From Phyto melanocephala (Eukaryota; Arthropoda; Insecta; Diptera; Rhinophoridae): a stretch of 64,000 bases of DNA. Shown one piece after another: positions 32,741 through 45,109 of this stretch (positions are counted from its first letter, which is position 1; every line of letters begins with the position of its first letter). Made by a program: the position numbers and the translations under genes. The stretch lies in NCBI GenBank assembly GCA_941918925.1, contig OW799234.1, positions 128,940,895 through 129,004,894 on the forward strand, read 5' to 3'. The notes under the pieces were generated by a model. It had not been told where the DNA came from. It was given only the letters and a program-made list of their open reading frames with translations, and did not search any database.

Positions 32741-33700
32741 TCTTAAGCAGCTTCTACACGGCATGTTTTTTACATCTGACTTAAAAATTTGTGAGACATA
32801 TGGACATTTCCATGAATATATCAACCAAGACTGTAAAAATAAAAACTCTTGAAAGTTTTTCAATATAAGTTTATAGATAAAAAAAAGACGCAAATTTTAC
32901 TATGCGCAGGTATTAAAAGCTTATTTAATTATTTTAAGACCAATAACAAGAGATTTAAATCTGATTATTTCTTTGACTTATTTTAAAGAATTGCAATCAA
33001 CTTTTTTTTTTAGCGACTAAATTGTAAAATAAGTTGTAATTGTAGATATGCTTTTAAATTAAGGTAACAACAACAATTAGCAAGATGCATAAGAAAAAAG
33101 AAAATATAGAGTCCAATTAGCGGTATTTTTTTCAGATTTCACTTGGATGTTATTTTAATGTCACGTACGTAGTGCAAAAACATTATTTGTCTCCGTCATT
33201 CGTATTTGAACAGTCGCAAGAGCATCTAATTTAGAATTTAACTTTTTTTCTTAACATAATATACATTTTATTACCTTAAAATACTATTAGAGAAAAATCT
33301 GTCACGTACGATATGTCACGAACGATATTAAATTGAATTTATTATAAAATCATTTAAAGATTGTTTTCATTTAAGTATGATCGATTTTAAAAGAAAAATA
33401 TTTGGTTTAGTGTAAGAAATAATAAAAAATAAAAAATACCTTCTAAGATTCGCAGATTTTTTCATATTTCCATATATACCTCAAAATCACTTCTGTTTTA
33501 TGTCACGTTCGATATATTCTTATTTTTCTGGATATTTTTAAGAACAATGATTCGAATATATTTAATTTTATTTTTCAAATAAAGCACCCTTTCAATAAAG
33601 ATCTAATTTTGTTTCAGTTACTCTTACTTTTGCAAAAATTACTCCACTTATAGGAGTACAAATGTCACGTACGAAGACATGGAAATGCCCATATGTAAAT
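32741..33700. mobile_element. Probable transposon relic with TGTCACGTACG motif repeats
   Basis: The left end carries GGCATGTTTTTTACATCTGA, the terminal sequence of the MITE at 56812-57110. CATATGGACATTTCCATG (near 32798) is inversely matched by CATGGAAATGCCCATATG (near 33682). Between them TGTCACGTACG-type motifs occur five times. No transposase frame is readable. Boundaries are approximate. Confidence 0.4.
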
Positions 33701-33730
33701 CAGTCAGACATGTCAAAATTGTACTCTTAC

Positions 33731-33912
33731 AAGCATTATTATTTATGTGTGCTGGATCAATTATTCATAATAAAAATAATTTATAAGATATTCGTTATAT
33801 TGGTAGATTTAGATTAATAATACCAATAACTTTTTCATGTTTTAATGTGGCAAATTTAGCATTATGTGGAATACCTCTTTTAGCTGGATCTTATTCAAAA
33901 TATTTAATTTAA
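33731..33912 (+). pseudogene. Nuclear copy of mitochondrial ND5 fragment (NUMT)
   Basis: Read with the invertebrate mitochondrial code, the stretch gives ALLFMCAGSIIHN, then DIR, then CFNVANLALCGMPLLAGSYSK. This is the conserved core of NADH dehydrogenase subunit 5 (family knowledge: LLFMCAG...CFN..NLALCGMPFLAGFYSKD). AGA appears where flies use Ser, as in real mitochondrial DNA. One in-frame TAA replaces a probable CAA Gln codon (...NNL*DIR). The flanks are unrelated to mtDNA, so this is a short insertion of about 180 bases, not an assembled mitochondrial contig. Confidence 0.8.
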
Positions 33913-34169
33913 ACTCAATTTTCGTTTCAAGTTGGTATTTTTGGAATATACAAAAAAAAAAAAAAACTAAAAGAAAAAATGAAAAATCCTTTTAATGTTA
34001 TCCTTGAAATAGTTATATAATTGCCTTAAAATTGCTTACTGCTCAGCAAAACAGTTCTTAATTGTATTAGGCTAAATATAACACTTTTAGCACTTTTAAT
34101 TTCATTTCTTTCCATTATTTATTGAGAACAAAAATTAGCTTTTTTATTGAGGCTAATATCTATGATTAT

Positions 34170-35200
34170 ACAGTGTGAGCCAAAAGTCACCATAGGGCTT
34201 ATAAATTTAATAACCTTTCTGTTCATACTTATATATTTTTGTTAAGATTGTTTTTAAAATTCACCTGGAGAAGAAATAATAGAGAGATTTACAACTGAAC
34301 AAAGAATCATTTTTTTTATTTTTATTTTAATAAGCAATTGATCGCAATTTTAAGTCAAGGAGCATTTTGTCGATATTTTACCCTTAGAATTTCTTCCTCT
34401 GAAGCCATGATTTATCGTTAAGTTCAACGTTTTAACGTTTAACTTGCACTGCGGAAAATATTAGTATTAACGAAAAGCCAGAAGGCGTTATGCTCAGCTA
34501 AGAACGGTTCGTACGTCACTAGGACGCATTTTAAAAAAATATTTACTGTTTGTCCTATATAAGACGCCACTGGTGCAAGAATTAAAATCCACAGATCATC
34601 GTCAACATCTAAATTTTGCAGTTAAATATTAACAGTTGGCCAGAACTGAAATCAACTTTATTTAAAATCTCAAAATGTGTGGTAAAGTTCATTTGTTCAT
34701 AAGCAGAACTGTATGTTGTAGGGTTTAGAAAACCCAAGATCGTACATCAACTCTAATTGCACCGGAAAATATCATTGGGCTTACTTCTTCGAAATTAAAG
34801 ATAGAGGGAAATGCTGTTACCGTAAATGAAGAGCGGTAACAGTTTATGATCACATATTTTTTAAAACCTGCTTTTGAAATCAGAACTGAAATGTGGTTTC
34901 AGCAGGGTGCCAGAGACATAATAGCACATTTAAGTAAAATTTTTGGAAAGCGAATGAAATCTGAAAAGACCCGACTGTTTTTTTGAGTTATTTAAAGAAG
35001 CGAGTTTATGTGAAAAAGTCCCTTACTTACAATCGGTAAACTCAAGGCCGACATTGCTGCAGAAATATGAGCGCTACAGGCACATATTTTGAAATCTGTT
35101 ATTGAAAATGCACTTATAGAAGCCCATAATTCCGAGTCTACATGCGGGGTCATTTTTTTCCATACTTACAGTAAGAATAATTTTCATTTTGTAAATTTTA
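34170..35200 (+). pseudogene. mariner/Tc1-superfamily transposase relic
   Basis: It starts CAGTGTGAGCCAAAAGTCAC, a plausible terminal repeat. Near 34285 the translation reads FTTEQRI, an N-terminal transposase motif. Near 34900 it reads WFQQGAR-like sequence, and near 34968-35120 it reads like the PDYFLWGYLKE..Y region and the LKA.I...I..A-type C-terminus. Frames are broken many times and no right-hand repeat is found. Confidence 0.6.
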
Positions 35201-36456
35201 TAATCTGAAAAAAAAATAAATAAAAAATTTTTTTTAACGAAAAAGTTATTGAATTTTTCAACCCCATGAAAATGTAAATGTAAAACAAAATTTATATAAA
35301 ATTTGAATTGTATATAAAAACTTCAAATAAAAGTAATAAAAGAATTGATTATTTTATAAGTTTGTTATTATAATGATTTTTATTAAACTTCTTTTTTTTA
35401 TAATTAAAATTCTAAATTACTGGATTTTTGTATTTTTATATTATTGATTTTTTTTCGTAATAATTAAGAGGGGGAGAAAAGGAGAATAATAATAAATAAC
35501 TCTTTGTTTTGTTGGTTGATTATAAATTGTTATTGTTAATTGAAATTTCAGAATATTTTATTCTTTTTCTAAATATAGTTGAATATTATCCTTTTTCTTT
35601 AGTGTAGAATAGATGTTTTGAATTACTTCAGATTTGTAATTGTTGGTTTGTGTATAGTTTAACGAAATTTCAAATTTATTTTGAAAAATTACTAAATTTT
35701 TAAATAATAATTATTTGAAATTGTTATTGTTAAATATTGTTGTTAGTTGTTAGTATGTATAAATATTCGTTAATAATTTTATTCATAAAATTTTATTTAT
35801 TTATTAATTGTTTGGTTTTGTTTCTATTTTATATGTTTCAAAATTGATTTAAAAATCTAAAATAAGCAACAGTTCTAGAGAGTATTACAAGATTTTTTTT
35901 TATATTTCTATTTGTCGTTTTTTTTTTAATTTGTTAGTTAATAATAATAAATTTAATTAATTAATGATGAGTTTGCAGAGGGTTAAAAATTTGTTATTAG
36001 AGAAAAAAAGGGGGGAGTATGAAAAAGCATTAGTGAGTTTTTTTTTTAAAAGAATTTTTTATATTTGTTTTCTTTTATTATTTTAATGTTAAATTGTTGA
36101 ATTTTTTTTATTTGTTTTTTTTTTGTGAGAAAATTTATGTTTTAAAAAGCAAATGTTGAAATTTTGTAGGTTTAATTTCTAATACCTTACCGTACAAGCA
36201 TTCATCGACCTGTAGTGTCATCCACTAGAGTTGGATCTAGAGTAACTAAAGTAACCGATTGACCCAGATCTATACTGAATTAGAGTTGGATCAATCGGTT
36301 ACTTTAGTTCGTTTTTGCCAACATCCTAATTCATTTTCTGCACAAACCACAATGTAAATTAATAGGGGTTCGTAATTAAAACGACCGAAGTTGTTGGTAA
36401 AAATTAATTAAAGTAACGATTTGTGCCCAACTCTAACTAAGCCGTGACTTATGCTC
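35201..36456. other. T/A-rich intergenic DNA, no gene seen
   Basis: Very AT-rich, with poly-T runs. Near 36228-36310 an inverted pair around AGTTGGATC..AACCGATT...AGTTGGATCAATCGGTTACTTTAGT suggests a small degenerate repeat. Confidence 0.45.
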
Positions 36457-36610
36457 GGCGCACAATTGGGACGAACGACGAATTTTTCGTCGCGAATGTT
36501 CGTCATCAAAAATAAAACACATATGTGTATATGAGAATGCATAAAATTGTGGCGTCAGTCGAAATTCGCTAGACGCAGCAACTCTGGAGTAAATTTATTT
36601 CTATTTCTTA
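36457..36610 (+). mobile_element. Truncated copy of the GGCGCACAATTGGG MITE
   Basis: GGCGCACAATTGGGACGAAC and the following bases (TTTTTCGTCGCGAA, TTCGTCATCAAAAATAAAAC) repeat the left 150 bases of 4144-4812. The right end is missing. Confidence 0.7.
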
Positions 36611-36743
36611 CACATTAAACAAATGAGTTTTAAGTCGAGTATAAGATTTCACTACATTTTTGTAAATGAAACCAACAGTACAAAAATTATTGTCGATTAG
36701 ACAAAATTACAACTGTCGTTAAAATACTTATCGCATACTAATA

Positions 36744-37261
36744 GCATGCTCACACGGACAGCAAAATTCGAGGTTCGCTCTCCCATTCAAGGTTCGCGAA
36801 CGAATCTTGATTAAGTCTACAAGATTCGCCATACAAAAGTTTTAGAGCGAATCTTAATGGTTCATTTTGAATCTTGTTGCGAATCTCGAAGAATTTACTA
36901 TCATCTCCAATTTTGATAACAAAAAATCACTCATTTATCTGTACTAGCTGTCAAAAACAAAACATAAACAAGGGAAAGCAAAAAAATTTTGTATGTAAAA
37001 AATTAAAAAAAGTCATTGTGGAATTAAAAATATATGTTTAAAAATATATATTTAAATTAAAACGGAAAAAAAAGAAATAGTGAAACGTATTTTAAAGTGT
37101 AGAAGAATAACTTCAATAAACCTCAGAAAAAACAAAAAGTCGCGTTAAATAATTGAAAAAAATATATAAATGTCAAAGTGAAACAAGAACTATCGTCTGA
37201 ACGGCAGGGCTCGAGATTCAGAGAGCGAGCCACAAGATTCATATTGCCGTGTGAACATGGC
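36744..37261. mobile_element. MITE with CATGYTCACACGG ends, longer copy
   Basis: The left end GCATGCTCACACGGACAGCA and right end ATTGCCGTGTGAACATGGC are inverted repeats; ATA flanks both sides. It shares its terminal 150 bases with the 339-bp copy at 10211-10549, but the central part is longer. No transposase is present. Confidence 0.65.
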
Positions 37262-37614
37262 ATAAATACAATAATGACATAACTCGAAATTTTCAAAATT
37301 AATTCTTTTGCATAAATTGATTAACAATACACATCACTATCTTTTGTGGCTGGCAAAATACCAATGTCTGTTTTTCTTTTGCTAATTGCTTTGCTTTTGC
37401 ACGATCGACAGTTTTTGCTTCTTAGAAACATTTTAAAAGTATTGAGTTGTGACGTTATGGTAATAAGTGTGCGATATGTTACTAAATACCAAAATAATTT
37501 AAAATACGTAGTTGTTTACTTGTTTTAAAACCGATCCTAACGTACGCTTTGATAGCGTGTTAGAAATCCTTGGAGAGGAAGGTGAATATAAAACCTCTTC
37601 AAAAAATTAAAAGA

Positions 37615-38856
37615 CAGTGCTGCATTAGTATTTGCGGTGCCATGAGAACCACATCGACAACGGCTATTGAGAACATTTTGTCAATGAAATATGAAGCGTC
37701 CTTAGCTGCTACTAGGTCAAAGGCAATAGGTGAATAGTTGTTAAGAGACCATGAAACCAGACATCAAAGTATAACCGATATCTTAGCGATGGCAAAAATC
37801 ACAGAGGTGACGTGTGACAAAATCCCAACGAGATATGAGAACATTAACTGCATCACCATAACACCGGAAGGGAAAGATTGGGATGAAGTAATTAGGGTAA
37901 CAGATACCCAAAGTATCGACCTTTATACGGACGGATCAAAAATTGGTGACCGAACTGGAATAGGTTTATATGACATGAGCCGATTCAGAAGTAAATACTT
38001 CCGTCTACCAGATCACAATTCTGTTTCCAGGCTGAGATTATGGCAATAACGGAAGGTATTAAATAGATAAAGGAAACTGATAACGTGGCTCGGATTTGTA
38101 TCCTTACAGATAGCCAGTCAGTTATAAGGAATGAAAATCTTGAATCTCGAAATTTACTACAATGCAAGAGTGAGATAAACTCGCATACGAATTGTAAACG
38201 TCTAGAGATAATATGGATTCCAAGATATCACGGCACAATCGGGAACGAAGAAGCAGATTTATTATCCAAAATGGGATCATTTTTAAATGATATAATCTTG
38301 GAAAATGCTATACCCTTTTAGCAGTTCAAAAATTAACTTAAAGTTTGGGCGTTGGAGGAACACGTCGGGAAATGGCAGAATGCAAATGTCGATAAAGTGA
38401 CGAATATACTATGGGAAGGCGAAAATCTTGAAGAGTTCGAAGGAAATTCTGAGACTGAGTATAACGAGACTAGGGAAATTAATTAGTGTGATAACGGGTT
38501 ACACGGAGGTGAGAACTCATCTAGCTCGTACGGGACTGTCGAATGCAACGACATGTAGGGCATGCAAGGAGGAGGAAGTGACTTTAGAACATTACCTGTT
38601 TCAGTGCCCTGCATTTGGGCGTATTAGGGGCCAACACTTTAAGGTGGATACTATGCCAAACTTGGAATGCCTGAGAGTTTAAAATTTAAGATCAATAGAG
38701 GATTACATTGAAGGAACTGGGCTTCTGATCTAGTCGATATTTATACGTTGACAAAATTAGAATTATGGTTTCATTAGGGGAATTTTTCGTTCCAATGGCC
38801 ATACGTGTATTCCTGGTTTTTAGTGCTCCTCTTCTTTAACGTAACCTAACCTACTT
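37615..38856 (+). pseudogene. Non-LTR retrotransposon (LINE) 3' fragment with RNase H
   Basis: 5'-truncated and frameshifted. In order: GAMRTTSTTAIENILS (post-RT region), RNase H with YTDGSK near 37926, TDSQS near 38106 and HGTIGNEEADLLSK near 38230, then a C-terminal zinc motif CRACKEEEVTLEHYLFQC near 38552-38610. The arrangement RT-RNase H-CCHC fits RNase-H-bearing LINE clades such as I/LOA/R1-like (clade not certain). The 3' end carries TAACCTAACC, a short tail repeat. Two frameshifts and an internal TAG show it is dead. Confidence 0.8.
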
Positions 38857-40988
38857 GTTTGAAAGAAACTATCATCGTAAAATAAGTTAGTGCATTGCAT
38901 AACTAACGTTGGCATTAGTTTTGCCTCTAGTAATTCAAATGACACAATTATCTTAGTAATTCCTATTGATGACCTGGCGTCATACTTATTTTTTCAATTA
39001 AGGAAATTCCAAACAAACTAGTCTTCTAGTCAAATTACTGTAAGGTATTAAAAATTCGTTGAGAAATGTTTTTTTTTTGGTTTTAATGAGAGAAAAACTA
39101 AGCAAGAGCTTTGATAATTTACGATTGTTTTTTTTATTATTATCGGAGAGGGAGAAAGTGACTGAGTTGTATTTGGGTGATACCTTTTTTTAATATTATA
39201 ATTATTATTACTTTATTGATTGATTATTCATTTTACGTTGTAATTTTTCATTGACTGTGTTGATTTTGTTGTTGGTATTTGTTTTATATCTCTGTTAATT
39301 ATTTTCAAGCTTTTTTTTATAAATTTTTGTTTAATATTTTTTTATTTTTTTCCTTAATTGGGAAAGTTTTTATTTCTTCCCTTTTCTTAAGTGTTTTATA
39401 ATTATTATGTAATTTTGTTGTTTCTAAGTTAATTAACTTATTAATATCGTCGTTGCTGTAACACATTCCATTATGGGTTTTTACTGAGTTTTCAGGAGAG
39501 CAAAAAAAAAGGATTTTATTTTGTTACTTTACAGTAACAATAAGATCCTTCAATAATAAAAAAATTTTTAGTTTTTGTTTTTATATTTTTTTTTTATCAA
39601 AAAAGGTCAAAGAAACTAATAATTATCTAGTATTAAACTTACGCATGCTAACTGCTGTTTATTTTTGAACCAATCAAGATATCCTTAAACGGTTTTGTGG
39701 TTAGATGTACGACCAGTAATTGTTCAAAATACAGCAATAAAATTTTTTATTTGAAAATTGTCACATAACCGGTTTTGTCAGAGCAGCGACGATATATTAA
39801 TGTAATTGTGTGTTGTTTTCTTTTAAACCCAAAAAAAATAAAATTGGTAGAAATATATTATTGCTTAATTTTGTTTTGTTGTTGTTTAATTAAATATATA
39901 TTTTTTTGTTCATTCTCAAAGAAACCAAACATTTTTGTTGTTGTTGCATTAATAAAACAATTACTCAATTAACTATTTGCCAAATGTGTATTTAACTGTC
40001 TTGACTTTGTTAAATATTTTTGGAGATATATTTAATTTACTATGAATTGCTTTTTTTTCTTGGGTTTTTTTTTTGTTTCAAAAAATTTCTAATAACTAAA
40101 CTAATCTATGGTAGTTGTTTTCTTTAAACTCTTAATTATAACATTTCTTTTGAATTTTTATTTTTTTTATTTTTTAATTTAATTTTCGTTTAGTAATGGT
40201 ATTGTTGTTGTTGTTGTTGTTAATCATTTTTCTTTTAGCATTTTCAGAATATTTTAGAATGGATAAAATGCAGCTATGCTGGAAGTACTAGTAAAATTTA
40301 GTATCACAGTATTTTATATAAGATCAAATTTATAATTTATTTTTCTCTTCTTTTTGCAATTTGTTTTTGTTTTGTTTTTCATAACTCTGTCGGTCTTGCA
40401 AAAACTTTTCTTTTGCAACAATGTGTTGAGATCTTGTCAAAGCCACAGTCTAGATCATTAAGTTTTGCTCAAAAGAAAAATTGTGGAAAATTAAAACATA
40501 ATAAATTTTTAAAAATTTCAAACAGTGAATTATACTATACTTTTCATGATCTATATAAGCTGCAGCTTTAGGCTTTTTGTCCATGTTTATGTATGTGTGG
40601 TAGTGTGCAGGTGAGTTCTTAAAATGTGTGAGTGGAGTGAGTGTGATTGAGATTGACGTTATACATAAGTGAGTTAGTTGTTGTTTCTGTTTTAACTATT
40701 GATTAATAACTATTTTTTTTTTTGTTTGAGAAGACATTTTGTTTAAAAAGGTAATAATATTGTTTCGTTTTTTTTTTGTTCTTTTTATTAATTTTTTTTT
40801 TTAATTTAAAGTCTACTTTTATTTCGTTAATAAATGTTTCATTTTAAAGCCTTTTTCTTGTGATTAGTATGAAACTGTTAATTTTTGTTTGTTTTGTGTT
40901 TCAATGTTACAATGTATGGTGATTTGATTATTTAGGATTAATGATACAGAAGATTTTAATTAAAAACCAAAATGTATGAACAGACTTT
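38857..40988. other. T-rich intergenic DNA, no gene seen
   Basis: Long T runs and a short (TTG)n stretch near 40203-40221. ACAGTAACAATAAGATCCT near 39531-39550 partly mirrors AAGGATTTTATTTTGTTACT at 39512. No splice-bounded coding exon is recognisable. Confidence 0.45.
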
Positions 40989-41214
40989 GGGCCATTATTA
41001 CAAGTTGCCGTTAGTTAAAACAAGGATTTTTTTGTGCCCGATAAATAGCTTTGCATTATTACAACTTAAATTTTTTTTATTGATATTATAATTAAATTTA
41101 AAAACATTAAATGGATAAAAAAATAATAAATTAGGGGTGAGTTTATAATGCAAAGCCATTTATCGGTCCGACAAAATCCTGCCTTTAAATAACGGCAACT
41201 TGTAATAATGGCCC
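40989..41214. mobile_element. MITE with GGGCCATTATTACAAGTTGCC ends
   Basis: GGGCCATTATTACAAGTTGC on the left is mirrored by GCAACTTGTAATAATGGCCC on the right, and the similarity continues inward (CGATAAATRGCTTTGCATTA) so that most of the 226 bases form a hairpin. A lone right-hand end of the same family sits at 8490-8513 inside another transposon. Confidence 0.75.
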
Positions 41215-41216
41215 TT

Positions 41217-42009
41217 AAGCACGATGGCCACATTTAAACTGATTTGACAAATAAAATGTATGTATTGGTAATATTTGGTTTGTGCTTAACACAGCAACGT
41301 ATCAAACTCAAACCATCAAATTTCATTTCAAAGCTGTTTTTAAAACAGCAAAATATTTTTAATGTTTACAATTTTTTTTTTTAGAAATATGAATGAAATT
41401 CTTCATACTGAGAATTTTTCGCATCTCTGTTGCTGTATTCCTTGGATTTAACCAAGGCGAATTCATTATCAGGTGGTGTTGACAACGCAGCTGATCTACT
41501 TTTTTATTTGCAAAAATGATGATTGAATTGTCAAATATTATTTATGTTTATATAGATTACTCCTTCCCGCGCAAAAAAACACAAACAAAAACCATGTAGT
41601 TTTTGACACATCGACAGTCGAAAGCAACAATAAAAAACCATGTTGTTTTTTTAATGTTTTATTTGTTGTAGCATTACCACCACCTGATAAATAAATTCGC
41701 CTTGGATTTAACCTGCCATAAAGCGGACAAATCACGGAATACTTCAATAAATTCAAGTATAAAATTTTTTTCCTCCTTATTTAACCACAAAATTTTTACC
41801 GTACGGTGTTGTCGCTGCGAAAACTGATTAAAAATGCTATTTGACGTTTTTTGCAGCAACACATCAAATTCGCTTCAAATCATAGTAGCGGCGGCAGTGT
41901 TTTGATTTTCGTCGAACTCACATCAAGATATACGTGTGAGATTTTTTTCACAACACAATCAAAAAAAACTGAGTTTGACAAATCAATTTGATACGTGGCC
42001 ATCGTGCTT
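41217..42009. mobile_element. DNA transposon relic with AAGCACGATGGCCAC ends, hosting a nested MITE
   Basis: The left end AAGCACGATGGCCAC and right end GTGGCCATCGTGCTT are inverted repeats, and similarity extends inward (TTTGACAAAT). Without the nested MITE (41453-41704) it would be about 530 bp. No transposase frame is present. Confidence 0.65.
41453..41704. mobile_element. hAT-type MITE with 8-bp target duplication
   Basis: Ends CAAGGCGAATTCATTATCAG and CTGATAAATAAATTCGCCTTG are inverted repeats. GATTTAAC occurs immediately on both sides (41445-41452 and 41705-41712). An 8-bp duplication is the hallmark of hAT transposition. There is no coding capacity. Confidence 0.85.
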
Positions 42010-43067
42010 TAATGTGATTAAAGTTTTCGCTACGACAAAGCCACCCACCATTCGTTTTATATTGTCGCACGGTAGTAAAAATAAAAAAAAAAAACGTTAA
42101 CCACAATAAGGCCTAATATTTAACAAAAACGAAGTATAATTATAAAGTATAATCTTTTATGACACAAACTCTTATGAAACTATAAAGTAAAATAAAATTT
42201 CTGGAATCGCTTTGGGGGTGTTTTTTTTTTGTTTTTACTTAAATTGTTCGCTTTTCAGGTAATTATCGACATTTTTCTGTTAACGAAAAATATTTAAAAA
42301 ATTTTAAAATTAGGATTTTTTTACATTTACAATTATAGAGTGTCACAAATGACCTTTTACAAGGAACAGCTATCGTAGATGACATAGTCTGCCCATCGGA
42401 AAACGACACATTAAATTACAGAATAGAGAACATATTTACATATTTGTAAGTTACTCTTTTGCTTTCTAGCATTTTCCAACACTTACCTTTGTTTACATAA
42501 AACATGAAAATATTTTGGGAAAATTTACATTTAAAACTTCTTGGTTGTGGTTGTTTTTAATATAATTTTTAGTAACACGCTGTGCAGCAATTGACATCAA
42601 CAAAGAAGTATTTTGCAAAAAGAACAAATACAAACAAAAACAAAACGTAGTTTTTACTCTTTATTAATTCACACACTAATTAAAATAACAAAAATAATAA
42701 AAAAAAAACGTTTATAATTAAATAAATTTAAGAATAATATTACAGCTAATATATGACTACACAAGGAATAAAAATAAAAAATAAATTAAATATTAAACAT
42801 TAAAATTATGAAAATGTATTTTCAATATGAAAATATTCTAAAAAAAAAAGAAAAACAAATCATTTAAAACCAATTTCGAACACACAACAAAAAGGGAATA
42901 GTAATTTTAATATATATATGTACAACATTTTATACATATCGAGCCCTAACAACGAAAATAACGTAACTGACATATTTTTCGAAATTAACTTTTTTTTTTG
43001 CAGAATTGTTCTTAAGCTTATCAAACTATTGTCTGTTGAAATATTGAATTAAAAGTAAAATTCAAGC
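42010..43067. other. Intergenic DNA with one doubtful exon-like stretch
   Basis: At 42339-42445 a 36-codon frame begins just after ATTTACAATTATAG and ends either at TAA or at a GTAAGT donor. It is locally less AT-rich than its surroundings. It is too short to call a gene and resembles no family I know. Confidence 0.25.
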
Positions 43068-43411
43068 CAAGGCATATCCATAAGGTATATGCAACGGCGA
43101 ATTGATACAACAAAGCAACTTTTCATGAGATGTTTTATGTCAAGGCCAATTCGTATATCAGGGATGGAAAAGTTGTTTTTACATATTAAATTTAATAAAA
43201 TTTGATTCAAAAAAGGATATAATTGTTTATTATTGACGCAAAAGCAACAAATATACATAAATTTAGCACATTTATTATCAAAAAAGTACACGTAAGTTAA
43301 TTGTTTAATACAGAATTTAAAATCACATTTCCCTTCCCTGCATTAATAAGGCAAATTCATCCAATTTTGACATAAAGTCTCCCCATCAGCTGGGCTGATA
43401 ATTTCGCCTTG
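43068..43411. mobile_element. hAT-type MITE with 8-bp target duplication
   Basis: It begins CAAGGCATATCCATAAGG and ends GATAATTTCGCCTTG, with ATTCAAGC directly on both sides (43060-43067 and 43412-43419). The left end matches the element at 48087, while the right end resembles that at 41453, so it looks chimeric. Confidence 0.8.
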
Positions 43412-43419
43412 ATTCAAGC

Positions 43420-44375
43420 CATTCAACTTTTTGTGTGACTGCAAAAATAACGTAACTGACATTTCAAATTGTGAGATTCTATGAATAGTTAACTAAATAA
43501 ACAACTGAATTAATTATAACAATCAACCATCAATATGTCACTGGTACCTGTTAGTTGATTTCTTATGCTAGAACCATGAATAATTTTTACTCACGCTTAT
43601 GATAAACATATTACTAATACTTAAAAAACTTTTTCTTTAAGCATTTTTTTTAATGTTATTTTTGTCTAACCTGTTTGGAAATGTAGACGACAACAGTAAC
43701 GTAATTGGCAAAAAAAAAAAATATTTGGAGAATTAAGGCAAAACTTTTCTTTAAGTTGCCTAAGGTTATTGGCGTCTGCATTTAAATTTTCTTAAAAAAA
43801 ACCTGAACCTTTTGAAGCAAAAGTTAAAAAACCTTCTCCTGTGAAATTTTCCTTTTGTCCTTTTTTAATGCTTGGAATTTTTTTTCGGCCTAAAAAGGTT
43901 TGTTATATTTTTATTACATCATTATTATTATTATTACTTGCTGTATTTTGCTTACCTGCCACTTGCACATAATTGCACAAAATGCAAAATATTTGCATCT
44001 TATTATGTTTCTAAGTTTACAAGAATTTTATTTAACAACTCATAAATGAAAATATTGCTTTACAAGTGAAAAAATTGATTATAAATGTATGAGTTTGTAT
44101 TTTAGTACGTTAATAATTTTACTCTTAAAGCTGCTTGACAAACATGAAAGAGAATTAGTCTGTTAGCTGGCAGGCTTCGTTTTCCAAAAGCTTAATATTT
44201 ATTTTTTTCTTTGGTTAAAAATTTTGCTCTCGCCAACAAGAGTAAATTAAGGGAATTTCGCATTTTCACAAATGAATGCCTTTACTGTTTGCAGCGACTA
44301 ATCTCTGTGCGCAAAATGAGATTTTTACGTAAAAAGTACCAAATGAAAAAGTTATTATTGTAAAATTATCAAACA

Positions 44376-44409
<34 letters not shown>

Positions 44410-44647
44410 TAAAAAACAAGTTCAAAATGTTGATACAATTTTGCAACAAATAAAAATTTTAGTAAAATGGTAAGATTGAAAGTAATGAAGTGAACCCCCT
44501 TAATATTTTTAGTAAATACATGCATATGTATGTGAAAGCAAAACACAGCATAAATAGTCGGTAGATGAGGCTAAAATATACATAAGTTTAAAAACTTAAG
44601 AACTAAAATTATATTTAACACCAGAAGCTTATTTATATTACGCTTCG
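43420..44647. other. AT-rich intergenic DNA with a (TA)n run
   Basis: (AT)n at about 44379-44406. TAACGTAA occurs near 43449 and 43698, also 42961. No gene seen. Confidence 0.45.
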
Positions 44648-45035
44648 AATTTTGTCAAAATGCATTTTAACCCCTGGACGAGTGATAGGCAACTGGGTAG
44701 CTCTGAAACCCTGCTAAAGAAGTATTTTTGTCACACAGTTAGGGGGTTAGGTATTACAAGTCCTAACCACTATTAATTCATACAACAAGTATTTGTTTTT
44801 CGGAAAATCAACATTTAACTCTACATATTAATAATGACGATTAGAATTTTGTCAAAATGCATTTTAACCCCTGGAGGAGTGATAGGCAACTGGGTAGCTC
44901 TGAAACCCTGTTAAAGAAGTATTTTTGTCACACAGTTAGGGGGTTAGGTATTACAAGTCCTAACCACTATTAATTCATACAACAAGCAGTTCTTGTTCGG
45001 AAAATCAACATTTAACTCTACATATTAATAATGAC
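44648..45035 (+). repeat. Two-copy tandem duplication, 197-bp period
   Basis: AATTTTGTCAAAATGCATTT followed by TAACCCCTGG occurs at 44648 and again at 44845; the copies run to ATTAATAATGAC and differ at only a few positions. They contain TTAGGGGGTTAGGTATTACA. No coding frame is present. Confidence 0.85.
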
Positions 45036-45109
45036 TGCATCGCAAAAGTGAAATTTATAAAACGATTTTTGTACATATTACGATAAATGTTTCGAAAATA
45101 CAAACTAAA

